Below, one piece after another: positions 7,574-15,879 of a stretch of 64,000 bases of DNA. Position numbers and translations under genes: made by a program. Location of the stretch: contig NZ_BLRH01000009.1 in assembly GCF_025996515.1 (NCBI RefSeq), forward strand, positions 1,270,692-1,334,691, in the 5' to 3' direction. This DNA is from Rhizohabitans arisaemae. GTDB taxonomy: Bacteria; Actinomycetota; Actinomycetes; Streptosporangiales; Streptosporangiaceae. Positions within the stretch are counted from its first letter, which is position 1. Every line of letters begins with the position of its first letter. Below the pieces are notes generated by a model. That model had not been told where the DNA came from and did not search any database. It saw nothing but the letters and a program-made list of their open reading frames with translations.

Positions 7574-9037
7574 TCAGCTCCGGCCGTTGGGTTCATCGCT
7601 AATCCGGCCAACCGGTATGAGCGTCGGCAAAGCTCGGGTGCGCTCACGAAGGTCCTGCGCCTCGGCACCCGGACTTCCGGCCGCGGACAAGTCCCGGTCG
7701 AGGTCGCGGAGCCTGACCCGGCTGGTCTCCCGCAGGGCGGGCGCCGGGATCACGTCGAGCACTTCCAGGCCGAGCGCAGCGGCATCGGAGAGACGTCCGC
7801 GTGCGGCTTCCGCGCGCGCGAGTACGAGCGTGGCGGCTGCCCAGCCCGGTCGGCCGACGGGAAGGGAATGCCGTGATGCCCCGGCGTGGAGACCGGCGGC
7901 GGTGTGGTCGCCGAACTGCAGGTTCGCCTCCGCAAGGTGTAGCTGGAGTTCGGCGAGGTCGAACCCGAACCGGCCTGGCCGGTCACCGTCAGGGTCGGCC
8001 TCCAGCTCTCGCTGGGCGGCGACCATGACCACGGCGGCGTCTGACCGGTAGCCCTCTCCCATATGAGCGAGGGACCGTAGCCGACCCCAGGCCAGGATCT
8101 GGGCGCGGCGGAGCGGCGTGCCGGCGTACTCGTACGCCTGCTGGGCAAGCTCCAGAGCCTCGATCGGGCGATCGCTGGTATAGGCGGTCATCGCATGGGC
8201 CCCGAGCGACCAGCAGATCAAGTCGCCGTCCCCGGCTGCGGTTCCCAGGCGCGCCGCGGTCGCGAAGTGAATCGCCGCCGCCGGGTAGTCCGCCAGGTGG
8301 AACGCCAGATTGCCGACAAGTGCCGACAGCCAACCGGCCAGACAACGTAGTTCGGTCCGCGCGGTGTCGGACTGGTCGCGCTTCAGCATGCCGCCGACCA
8401 ACATACGGGTACGATGCACTTCGACCGCGAGCAGACCAGGCGGAAACATCGAGTAGTTCCGGTCGTAGTAGGCGACCGCCGAGGCGAGGTTCTCCAAGGC
8501 GAGCGGGCCGCCGGCTGGACCCTCGACTTCGAGTGCCAGGGCGATGGAGTCGCGGATGGCGGCCAAGGCCGCAGCACCGCTGTTGTGATCGACCGTCATC
8601 GCATCACCATCCGTGTAGGTCCATCGCGGGAATCCTCGCCCGTCACGGTACGCCCTGCCGTCGATCACATGCGACAACAGCGTGGTGTTGCGTAGTCCAA
8701 GCCGGACGGGATCTGCCTGATATACCGCACACAGTGCTGCGGTGTAGTCGTAGCCTGGCGTGATGTCCCCGTGCTCCCACTTGCAAAGCATGCTCGCGTT
8801 CAGAAGCGACGTGCCGATCCTGGTCCGGGTGTAGTAGTCGGCGATCTCGGTGATGGTCTGGGCGCGCGACCAGCCGAGCGCCCACCGCCACGCCTCAAGG
8901 GGGAGCACCTGCGGAAGCTCTTGCACGATCGCCTCTGCGATCCGCTGGACTGACCACCGTTGCCGTTGACCCTGCCGACGAATCTCCTGACCTCGGCGTG
9001 TGAGCTCGGCCCGGCGCATCCGGCTAATCGTTGCCAT
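7574..9037 (-). CDS. XRE-family regulator with C-terminal TPR-like region
   Basis: 487 residues from the ATG at 9037 (MATISRMRRAELTRRGQ). Residues about 10-100 hold a helix-turn-helix of the large actinomycete XRE type (WSVQRIAEAIVQEL, AWRWALGWSRAQTITEIADYY, LLNASMLCKWEHGDITP, AALCAVYQAD). The rest is helical with repeated TPR-like units (LAFHLADYPAAAIHFATAARLG, DRPIEALELAQQAYEYAGTP). It is divergent from the lanthipeptide precursor across about 250 bp, as expected for a cluster-situated regulator; TPR regions of this kind often sense small ligands or peptides. That it controls the cluster is inferred from position only. Confidence 0.8.
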   Translation of the reverse strand: MATISRMRRAELTRRGQEIRRQGQRQRWSVQRIAEAIVQELPQVLPLEAWRWALGWSRAQTITEIADYYTRTRIGTSLLNASMLCKWEHGDITPGYDYTAALCAVYQADPVRLGLRNTTLLSHVIDGRAYRDGRGFPRWTYTDGDAMTVDHNSGAAALAAIRDSIALALEVEGPAGGPLALENLASAVAYYDRNYSMFPPGLLAVEVHRTRMLVGGMLKRDQSDTARTELRCLAGWLSALVGNLAFHLADYPAAAIHFATAARLGTAAGDGDLICWSLGAHAMTAYTSDRPIEALELAQQAYEYAGTPLRRAQILAWGRLRSLAHMGEGYRSDAAVVMVAAQRELEADPDGDRPGRFGFDLAELQLHLAEANLQFGDHTAAGLHAGASRHSLPVGRPGWAAATLVLARAEAARGRLSDAAALGLEVLDVIPAPALRETSRVRLRDLDRDLSAAGSPGAEAQDLRERTRALPTLIPVGRISDEPNGRS

Positions 9038-9251
9038 GGGGTGCGCATGCCTCCGTGAGTCTCTCGACATCGGTCGCAATCTTGGCACTGTCGGTCATTT
9101 CATTGTCACGGGTGGCAATAGCGGAGGCAATGCGCTGCGCTGACGGCGACATTGATGTGTCCGCCAGGCGAACGGCACGGTGAGGAGAGTCCACCACCGA
9201 AGAAGCCTCACCACCGAAGGAGTCTCCGGGGCGGAATACCCACCCCGCCAT
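9024..9251 (-). CDS. Possible small protein overlapping the start of the XRE gene
   Basis: A 75-codon frame (ATG at 9251, other ATGs at codons 34 and 52) ends 14 nt inside the XRE regulator gene, which would allow coupled translation. Third-position GC is only about 60 %, below most genes here, and no family is recognised. It would occupy most of the space between the regulator and lanA, so it may equally be non-coding promoter DNA. Confidence 0.25.
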   Translation of the reverse strand: MAGWVFRPGDSFGGEASSVVDSPHRAVRLADTSMSPSAQRIASAIATRDNEMTDSAKIATDVERLTEACAPHGND

Positions 9252-9291
9252 CGAGCCTCAGCCCCTGTTAGCAACGTAGAAGCGAGGACTC

Positions 9292-9447
9292 ATGAACACG
9301 ATCCTGATCGATGCCGAGGGCGCCCTCACCGAGTTCGAGCTTGATGTCCGGGTGACGACCGACGCGTCCACCGGGTACATCGTCCGCTCTTGCGACACCA
9401 GCGACACCTGTGGCTCCACGTGCTATTCGGCGTGTGCCAGCAGTTGA
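9292..9447 (+). CDS. FxLD-type lanthipeptide precursor peptide (LanA)
   Basis: 51 residues. The leader holds the FELD motif at residues 15-18, within TEFELDVRV: the signature of the FxLD class of actinomycete lanthipeptides. The C-terminal core is rich in Ser, Thr and Cys (CDTSDTCGSTCYSACASS), with four Cys at positions 34, 40, 44 and 48 and Ser/Thr residues preceding them, suitable for up to four (methyl)lanthionine rings. Two Asp residues in the core are candidate substrates for the LanSt-type methyltransferase downstream. ATG at 9292 follows the purine-rich GAAGCGAGGACTC. The LanB start is 83 nt beyond the stop. The exact leader cleavage site cannot be told from sequence. Confidence 0.9.
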   Translation: MNTILIDAEGALTEFELDVRVTTDASTGYIVRSCDTSDTCGSTCYSACASS

Positions 9448-9530
9448 TCCCAATGGATTGTGGGGATCAGGCTGCCGCCAGATCCCCACAAACCGTCCAA
9501 TCAACCACCCTCAACGAGAGGAAGTGTGTG

Positions 9531-12500
9531 ATGGGAGGCACGGATTCGCCGCTGTACCGACATGCTGGTGGCGCGATGCTGCGCGCAGCGGCCCTACCGC
9601 TGAGCCGTACCCCGACCACGTGGCCTACGTTCGCCGACCCTGACTCGTGCCGGTCGTGGCTACGGGATGCGTGGGCAGTGCCTGGGTTTGCCGAGGCAAC
9701 CCGATACGCCAGTACGCCGCTCGCCGCCAAGATTGAGGCGATCATCGACCAGGAGATCACAGACGGGAAGCGAGTCCGCCGAGTGACGCTCTCGGCAATG
9801 CGCTACCTACTGCGAGCGCTTGGCCGCCCGACTCCATTCGGTCTCTTCGCCGGCGTCGCTCCGGTCCAGGTTGGCAATGATGCTCAGGCGAGTTGGGGAA
9901 CGGGCCACCAAACGTTAGTACGGGCGGACACGCTTTGGCTTGACGACGTAGTCGAACAGCTGGAGGCCTCACTGGAGATCATCCCAACTCTGGATCTCGT
10001 AGTCTCCGATCTGGTGATGGATCGAGGCGATCGGATCGAGGTACCGCGCGGATCAGGGCGGGTAACAGTGCGAAAGACCGCTGTCGTACGCCTTGTCCAG
10101 GAGGCAACCGCTGCACCGATCAACGCCTCTCTCCTGGTCGGAAAGATCGCCGAGGTGTTTCCCGGTGCCCAGGTCGCCACAATCCTCGCCGCGCTTCACG
10201 TTCTCGTCGCCCAGGGAATATTGATCACCAATCTACGGGCCCCCATGACAGTCGTCGATCCGCTTGCGCATGTGATCAAGACACTTGAGAAGGCGACAGC
10301 CGAGACCACCGTGGTGCAAGCCGGTACCACTGTCCGTAGCCTCCGTGACATCCAGCAGGTGATCACTGCACACAACGCCATCAAGAAGGACCCGAAAGGG
10401 CAAGCCCGGCTGCGTACCGTAGCCACGGAACGGATGCGGCGGCTGTCGACGGCAGGACGCGCGCAACTCGCCGGTGACCTCCACCTCGACTGCCACGTCG
10501 CAGTCCCCGACGAGCTGACCAGGGAAATGGCGCACGCCGTGACTGCCCTGGTGCGGCTGACGCGCCAACCACGTCCCGACCCAGCATGGAACGACTGGTG
10601 TCGCGACTTCTGGGACCGCTACGGCACCGGTGCGGTCGTCCCTGTTTCCGAGGCCGTTCACCCGGACTCCGGTATCGGGTGGCCTCCCGGATACCCGGCC
10701 AGCATGTTGACCGAACCCGAACCGGTGGTCAGCCACCGCGACGGGGTGCTGCTTCGGCTGGCCTGGGCGGCGATCAGGGACAGGCGCGATGAAGTCGTCC
10801 TGACCGACGACATCATCGCCACAATTACGGCGAAGGAACCAGTCGATCCACGTTGGATACCGCCGCACGTCGAGTTGGGTGCTCGCGTCCATGCGGTCAG
10901 CAAGGAAGCGCTAGAAGCCGGGGAATATACCTTCACCGTTCACCCCGCATGGGCGTTCGGCACCCTCACCAGCCGGTTCGGACCGGCGGTCATCAACGCA
11001 AACCTTGACACCACTTACGCCGCCACACCACCAGGTGTCGTCGATGCACTCAGTGTGCAACTCTCGTTTCCGCCACTGTTTCCACACTCAGAGAACGTTG
11101 CTCGCGGTCCCGCCCACCTGCCATACGTGCTTTCGCTCGGCGAACACCGCACCGACGACGACCCCCGCATCATTCGCCTCGACGATCTCGGACTCGTGGC
11201 CGTGGCTGACGGGCTACATTTGGTCAGCATCTCCCGGCGCCGGATTATCGAGCCCCAGGTGTTTCACGCTCTTGCCCTGAAGAAGCAGGCACCACCATTG
11301 GCTCGGTTTCTCGCCACACTGACGCGCGGCTTTCTCGCCCATTTCACCGAGTTCGATTGGGGGTCACCGGCCGCTCAACTGCCGTACATGCCCCGAGTAC
11401 GGTACCGGCGCGCGATTCTGTCTCCCTCGACTTGGCGCATCGCCGCTGAGGACCATGCGAGGATGCTCACAGAAGCGGGCTCCTGGGAGGATGCCTTCGT
11501 CCAGTGGCGTCGGCGTTGGAACTGCCCTCACGTGGTTGAGTTGCACGATGGGCACCGCTCGCTGCGACTTGACCTCACAGTCCGTGCACACCTGATCGTG
11601 TTACGTGAGCATCTGGACAAACACCGCGCGGCTAGGTTGACCGAAACCGAAACCCTCGCCGAGACTGCGTGGATCGCGGGACATGTTCACGAGATCGTAA
11701 TGCCGTTCGTGCGTGCCACCCCACCGACCCCGAACCTGGCGACCGGATCGCTGCCACTGGTCACCGACTCTGTCGCCGCGCACCTACCGGCGGCACCGCA
11801 AGCGTCATGGCTGTACGCGCAGGTGTTCACCCATCCCGAGCGCCTCGACGACATCATCCACACCCATTTGCCCAAGTTGATCGCCATGGCAGCCGGTGAA
11901 CCGGCATATTGGTTCGCCCGCTACCGGAGCGTGCGGGAAACCGACCACCTCCGGCTGCGGATTCGCATCACCAGCCCGGACGAGTACGCGGCCCTGGCAG
12001 TGGTCGTCGGCAAATGGGGGCAACAGCTTCGCGAGATCGGTGCAGCGTCCCGGATCGCGCTTGCCACCTACCATCGCGAACTCGGCCGATACGGCGGCGG
12101 AGCAGCAATGGACGCGGTGGAAGAAGCCTTCGCCGCGGACTCTCATGCCGTTGCTCTCGCCTTCCGTCTCCTTCCGTCACGGGTGATCCACCCCATAGCT
12201 CTCACCGCGATCGGCATGGTGGACATCGCCGACGGATTCCATGCGTCCCCGGACGAGGCAACCGAGTGGCTCGCGACACGCCTTGCCCCCAAAACCGGCG
12301 CTTCCGCCGGGCGGGCGGTAGCCGAGCAGACCGGCCTCTGGCCGACACGCAGAACACTGGCGGACGGCTCGACATTGCCGACCACTCTGGTCGCCGCTTG
12401 GAGTGCACGGCAAGCCGCGTTACGCCGATATCGCCTCGCCTTACCCAGCGACGTCGACACCGATCAGATCTTGCTTGCTCTGCTGCACATGCACCACAAC

Positions 12501-12602
12501 CGAGCCCGGCTCATCGATCGCACCGACGAGGCCATATGCCTGCGCCTCGCCCGACGAATCGCGCTGGCTCGCCTCGCAAAGACAGCCAGAAGCCCCAGAT
12601 GA
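9531..12602 (+). CDS. lanB: Class I lanthipeptide dehydratase LanB, full length
   Basis: 1023 residues from the ATG at 9531, preceded by GAGAGGAAG. The N-terminal and central parts match the lantibiotic dehydratase glutamylation domain: YRHAGGAMLRAAALPLSR, TLSAMRYLLRALGRPTPFGLF, then the VDPLAHVI and RVRYRRAILSPSTWRI regions. The C-terminal 260 or so residues are the SpaB_C/thiopeptide-type elimination domain (SWLYAQVFTHPERLDDII, YWFARYRSVRETDHLRLRI, ATYHRELGRYGG). LanB enzymes glutamylate Ser/Thr of the core using Glu-tRNA and then eliminate glutamate to give dehydro residues. Both domains are in one chain, as in full-length class I enzymes. The stop overlaps the LanC start (ATGA), so the two are translationally coupled. 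Confidence 0.93.
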   Translation: MGGTDSPLYRHAGGAMLRAAALPLSRTPTTWPTFADPDSCRSWLRDAWAVPGFAEATRYASTPLAAKIEAIIDQEITDGKRVRRVTLSAMRYLLRALGRPTPFGLFAGVAPVQVGNDAQASWGTGHQTLVRADTLWLDDVVEQLEASLEIIPTLDLVVSDLVMDRGDRIEVPRGSGRVTVRKTAVVRLVQEATAAPINASLLVGKIAEVFPGAQVATILAALHVLVAQGILITNLRAPMTVVDPLAHVIKTLEKATAETTVVQAGTTVRSLRDIQQVITAHNAIKKDPKGQARLRTVATERMRRLSTAGRAQLAGDLHLDCHVAVPDELTREMAHAVTALVRLTRQPRPDPAWNDWCRDFWDRYGTGAVVPVSEAVHPDSGIGWPPGYPASMLTEPEPVVSHRDGVLLRLAWAAIRDRRDEVVLTDDIIATITAKEPVDPRWIPPHVELGARVHAVSKEALEAGEYTFTVHPAWAFGTLTSRFGPAVINANLDTTYAATPPGVVDALSVQLSFPPLFPHSENVARGPAHLPYVLSLGEHRTDDDPRIIRLDDLGLVAVADGLHLVSISRRRIIEPQVFHALALKKQAPPLARFLATLTRGFLAHFTEFDWGSPAAQLPYMPRVRYRRAILSPSTWRIAAEDHARMLTEAGSWEDAFVQWRRRWNCPHVVELHDGHRSLRLDLTVRAHLIVLREHLDKHRAARLTETETLAETAWIAGHVHEIVMPFVRATPPTPNLATGSLPLVTDSVAAHLPAAPQASWLYAQVFTHPERLDDIIHTHLPKLIAMAAGEPAYWFARYRSVRETDHLRLRIRITSPDEYAALAVVVGKWGQQLREIGAASRIALATYHRELGRYGGGAAMDAVEEAFAADSHAVALAFRLLPSRVIHPIALTAIGMVDIADGFHASPDEATEWLATRLAPKTGASAGRAVAEQTGLWPTRRTLADGSTLPTTLVAAWSARQAALRRYRLALPSDVDTDQILLALLHMHHNRARLIDRTDEAICLRLARRIALARLAKTARSPR

Positions 12603-13759
12603 GAGGCACCCAGCACGCGGGACGGGCGCAGTCCCTGGCAGACGGTGCACCTGGCATCGCCCTACCCCACATCGAACGTGCCCACGCCGAAGTCGCCGGA
12701 TGGGAGCCAGTCCACCGCCTCGCCCAGGAGATGACCGCCGTACCCGTACACGCTCACCCCGAGATCACCAGCTTGTTCTATGGGGCACCCGCCGTCGCGT
12801 ACGCACTGCATACCGCCGGACACCCTGCCTACGCCCGGGCTCTCGCCACACTCGACCACAGCATCAACACACTCATCCGAATCCGCCTCGACGCAGCACA
12901 TCGTCGGATCGACAACGGCCAGATGGCCACCGCCCGCGAGTACGACCTGATCAATGGAATCACCGGCCTTGGCGGCTACCTCATACACCGTCACCACGAT
13001 CACGAACTTCTCCGTCAGGTCCTGGCTTACCTGGTTCGGCTCACACAACCCGTCCGCCTCGGTGGGGAGACTCTGCCTGGATGGTGGGCAGCAGGTAGCC
13101 CGGACCGCCGCCGATCACCACGATGGGACGGCGGCCACGCGGGCTTCGGCATGGCACACGGCATCAGCGGACCGCTGGCACTACTGTCGACGGCGATGCG
13201 GCGACGGATAATCGTGAACGGGCAATGCGCCGCCATCCACTCCATCTCTGTCTGGCTCGATCATTGGCGCGCGGATCATGGCTCCCGTGCCTGGTGGCCT
13301 GAGAGCATTGACCGAGATGAACTGCGCAGCGGCCTCACAACCCGCACCGGTCCACACCGGCCGTCTTGGTGTTACGGTGCGCCGGGCATCGCGTGTGCCC
13401 AGCACCTCGCGGGCCTCGCCACCGGAGACCGAGTACGCACACGTATCGCCGAGCAGGCCCTTGTCGGATGCCTTACAGATGGCCGCCAGCTTGCCCACTT
13501 CACCGACGCCGGGCTCTGCCACGGCTGGGCGGGGCTGATCCATACGGCCCGGCGCGTCCATGCCGATACCGGTGGCAGTGAGCTCTCCACCGCCATCGAC
13601 ACCGTGGAGGATCGGCTACGCCGACATCTACATAAGCGTGGAGCACCCGCCGACGAGGGTTTCCTGGAAGGAAGAGCCGGGATCGCGCTGGTCGAGGAGA
13701 TCCTCCCTACAGCGTCGGCTGCGGGAGCCAGATGGAACACCTGCCTGTTCACCGGCTGA
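12599..13759 (+). CDS. lanC: Lanthipeptide cyclase LanC
   Basis: 386 residues; ATG at 12599 overlaps the lanB stop. The zinc site typical of LanC is present: Cys258 in SWCYGAPGIA and Cys307-His308 in LCHGWAGL. Other family glycine-rich repeats are seen in FYGAPAVAYALH, LINGITGLGGYL, GFGMAHGISGPLALL and EGRAGIALVEE. LanC cyclases use Zn-activated Cys thiolates to add to dehydroalanine or dehydrobutyrine, giving lanthionine and methyllanthionine rings. The methyltransferase gene follows after 73 bp. Confidence 0.92.
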   Translation: MRGTQHAGRAQSLADGAPGIALPHIERAHAEVAGWEPVHRLAQEMTAVPVHAHPEITSLFYGAPAVAYALHTAGHPAYARALATLDHSINTLIRIRLDAAHRRIDNGQMATAREYDLINGITGLGGYLIHRHHDHELLRQVLAYLVRLTQPVRLGGETLPGWWAAGSPDRRRSPRWDGGHAGFGMAHGISGPLALLSTAMRRRIIVNGQCAAIHSISVWLDHWRADHGSRAWWPESIDRDELRSGLTTRTGPHRPSWCYGAPGIACAQHLAGLATGDRVRTRIAEQALVGCLTDGRQLAHFTDAGLCHGWAGLIHTARRVHADTGGSELSTAIDTVEDRLRRHLHKRGAPADEGFLEGRAGIALVEEILPTASAAGARWNTCLFTG

Positions 13760-13832
13760 TCTACGCACCGACTGGCTGTTCCGGCTCGGCATGTGCATCG
13801 GGCCCAGATCACCGCACGACGGAAGGAACCAA

Positions 13833-15047
13833 ATGAACGCTGCGACAAACGTCTCCCCTGAGGGATTGCGTGCCCGCATGGTGGACCGCATCCTCTCCCA
13901 GCAAAGCCTTAGCAAATCAGTCGAGAGCGCCTTACGGCAGGTAGAACGTCACCGCTACGTCCCTACCGCTCCACTGACCGACGCCTATGAGGAGAAGGCG
14001 GTGATCACACATACGTTCCCCGATGGCACTCACCTCAGTTGTGCCTCCGGTCCGAGCATCGTCGCGGGGATGTTGAACGCTCTCGACGTGCAGCCCGATC
14101 AGCGCATTTTGGAGATCGGCGCGGGAACCGGCTACAACGCCGGTCTGCTGTCCACCCTGACAGGTGACAAGGGGCAGGTCATCACCATCGACATCAACCC
14201 CGACGTAACCGCCGCCGCACGTCGAAACCTCGACGCCACCGGATTCCATGACATCACCGTGATCACGCGTGACGGTGCGCTGGGTGCGCCCGAGCACGGC
14301 CCGTACGACCGAATCATCGTCACCGTCGGCGCATGGGACATCCCACAGCCGTGGTGGGATCAGCTCGTACCCGGTGGGCGACTCGTCGTGCCGCTACGCT
14401 GGCGCGGGACCACCCGCGCGGTCGCGTTCATCAAGCGTGACGATCACTGGGAGTCCGACTGGGTCTTCCTGTGCGGCTTCGTGCCCATGCTCGGCCAGCC
14501 CGGCGAACAGGAATCCACCATCGACCCGGACAGCCTGGTCACCCTGCATTTCGACGTGGACCAGTCTGTCGACGTCGAGGCCCTCCAGGGCATACTCGAA
14601 CGGGAGAGGTCGGTCGTGTGGTCGGAGGCGACGGTCCACGGCGAGGAGCCTTTCGACCGCGTCTGGGTTCATATGAGCGCTGTGGACGACGGTACCGTCC
14701 GAATCTCGGCCGATCAGAGGGCCGTGCAGGCCGGCTTGTGCACCCCGGCGATCGTGACCCGCAGCCCTGCCCTGGTCGCCGGCGACTCACTTGCCTACTT
14801 CACCATCCGCCGTGCGGAGACGCCGGGACGCTGGCATCTCGGTGCCGTCGGCCACGGCCCCGCCGGTCGGAGACTCGCCACACGCATCGTGGAACAGATC
14901 AACGCGTGGGACCTGGATCGCACCGCCGACCCGGAGCTCTTCGCCTACCCGACGGGCACCCCTATCCCTGACACCTTGAGTGGCAAGGCCAAGGCGATCG
15001 TCAAGCCCAGCATCCGGCTTCTCCTCCGTTACCCACCCCTTCCATAG
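13833..15047 (+). CDS. lanSt: LanSt-type O-methyltransferase of FxLD lanthipeptide systems
   Basis: 404 residues; ATG at 13833, with GGAAGG upstream. The N-terminal 220 residues resemble protein L-isoaspartate O-methyltransferase: SVESALRQVERHRYVP, a SAM-binding motif I ILEIGAGTGYNAGLLS, GQVITIDINPD, and YDRIIVTVGAWDIPQPWWDQLVPGG. The remaining 180 residues are the extra domain seen in lanthipeptide-associated members. Characterised relatives (for example OlvSA) methylate Asp in the cyclised core, leading to succinimide and isoaspartate. The precursor has Asp in its core, so the same chemistry is plausible. It ends the visible lanthipeptide operon; no dedicated exporter or leader peptidase follows. 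Confidence 0.88.
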   Translation: MNAATNVSPEGLRARMVDRILSQQSLSKSVESALRQVERHRYVPTAPLTDAYEEKAVITHTFPDGTHLSCASGPSIVAGMLNALDVQPDQRILEIGAGTGYNAGLLSTLTGDKGQVITIDINPDVTAAARRNLDATGFHDITVITRDGALGAPEHGPYDRIIVTVGAWDIPQPWWDQLVPGGRLVVPLRWRGTTRAVAFIKRDDHWESDWVFLCGFVPMLGQPGEQESTIDPDSLVTLHFDVDQSVDVEALQGILERERSVVWSEATVHGEEPFDRVWVHMSAVDDGTVRISADQRAVQAGLCTPAIVTRSPALVAGDSLAYFTIRRAETPGRWHLGAVGHGPAGRRLATRIVEQINAWDLDRTADPELFAYPTGTPIPDTLSGKAKAIVKPSIRLLLRYPPLP

Positions 15048-15316
15048 AAAGTGGGGCATCCGGAGGCCCCGCGACCTCGACGCCGTCACCACGGATCCGG
15101 CCCGGGCCGCCCACGTCGTGCCGGATACGACCGGAGACACGAACGACCGGGCGCACGCCGTACGGCAGCCGCGGCTCGATCGCCTGCCGGAACCGGACGA
15201 CCAGCCGGGCCGTACAGGCTGCACCGGGCCACTCGCGGACCGGACCCGGCCCGCACCGCCTGAGCCGCCCCGGGCGCAGGCCGTACCGCGCGGCCGGTCA
15301 AGGGGCGGGCGGGAGG

Positions 15317-15428
15317 GCGGCGGGGGTAGCCAGGTGCGGAGGAAGTCCACGGCGAGCTCTCGGGCTCCGGCGTAGGCCCCGCCGGAGTGGCGGAGTGCAC
15401 GCATGGTGAGGTCGGCGACGGTCCGCTC
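15317..15428 (-). pseudogene. 3' fragment of a Glu/Leu/Phe/Val-dehydrogenase-like gene
   Basis: Minus-strand translation gives TVADLTMRALRHSGGAYAGA and ELAVDFLRTWLPPPP. This corresponds to the C-terminal end of the protein encoded at 17674-18684 (TVADLTLRTLRH..., ELAEDFLRTWLPP). DNA identity is roughly 85 %, so it is a diverged copy and not a simple recent duplicate. It joins the 279-bp CHRD repeat directly at 15428/15429 with no spacer. The stretch from 15048 to 15316 shows no convincing gene. Confidence 0.75.
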
Positions 15429-15707
15429 ACCGGCAAGGCCGTCACCCGGACCCCCAACGGTGACGGCAACATCCCCGAGCTCGTCCTGGACGCCACCCAA
15501 AGCGGCGCCGGCCGCGGCCTGCTCGCCCACACCACCCAGATCCTGCGGCTCAACACCGTCGGCGGCGTCGCCCCCGCGGGCGCCTGCGACCCGGCCCGCA
15601 CCCCCAAGGCCAAGTCCCCCTACAAGTCCGACTACCTCTTCCTCGGCTGAGACCATCCGCCCCACCACGACGTCGCGCCCCGCACCCCCCGGGGCGCGAC
15701 GTCGTCT
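15429..15707 (+). repeat. 279-bp direct repeat, right copy (orphan CHRD 3' end plus terminator)
   Basis: Identical to 1176-1454. Here it is an orphan: the reading frame ends in the same SPYKSDYLFLG sequence and the same terminator hairpin (15667-15705), but the rest of the CHRD gene is absent and a foreign dehydrogenase fragment is fused on its left. With the left copy it bounds a block of about 14 kb. Confidence 0.9.
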
Positions 15708-15764
15708 GTGTCCAGGCGGCCGGGGCAGGCGGGCTCAGCATGGTCGTGCCCGCCGGCGACCCGC

Positions 15765-15828
15765 CTCTAGGAACAAGCTCCCAGGGACGGCGGTACCGGA
15801 CGGCTCTAGGAACAAGTTCCCAGGGAGG
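15765..15828. promoter_or_regulatory. Two tandem operator-like sites upstream of the secreted hydrolase
   Basis: Two near-identical 22-bp boxes lie 39 bp apart: ctctaggaacaagctcccag at 15765 and ctctaggaacaagttcccag at 15804. The second contains the dyad GGAAC-AA-GTTCC; the first has one change in the right arm. The second box ends 52 nt before the ATG at 15880. Tandem dyads here suggest a dimeric regulator controlling the hydrolase gene; the regulator is unknown. Confidence 0.5.
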
Positions 15829-15879
15829 ATCCTCCATGAGGCCGAAGAAACCCGGAGCGTGGGTACCGAGACTGGTGGC

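Noticed and set aside
9024..9251. A firm small gene upstream of the XRE regulator
   Set aside because: Kept only as a low-confidence entry: codon bias is weak and the frame covers the expected divergent promoter region of the lanthipeptide operon.
15387..15650. A short gene made of the CHRD C terminus
   Set aside because: The frame is the 3' end of the CHRD gene duplicated exactly and fused to an unrelated fragment; it has no signal peptide or proper start.
15403..15879. A longer N terminus for the secreted hydrolase
   Set aside because: The open frame extends through the duplicated segment and terminator by chance. The signal peptide begins at the ATG at 15880, after the tandem operator-like boxes.
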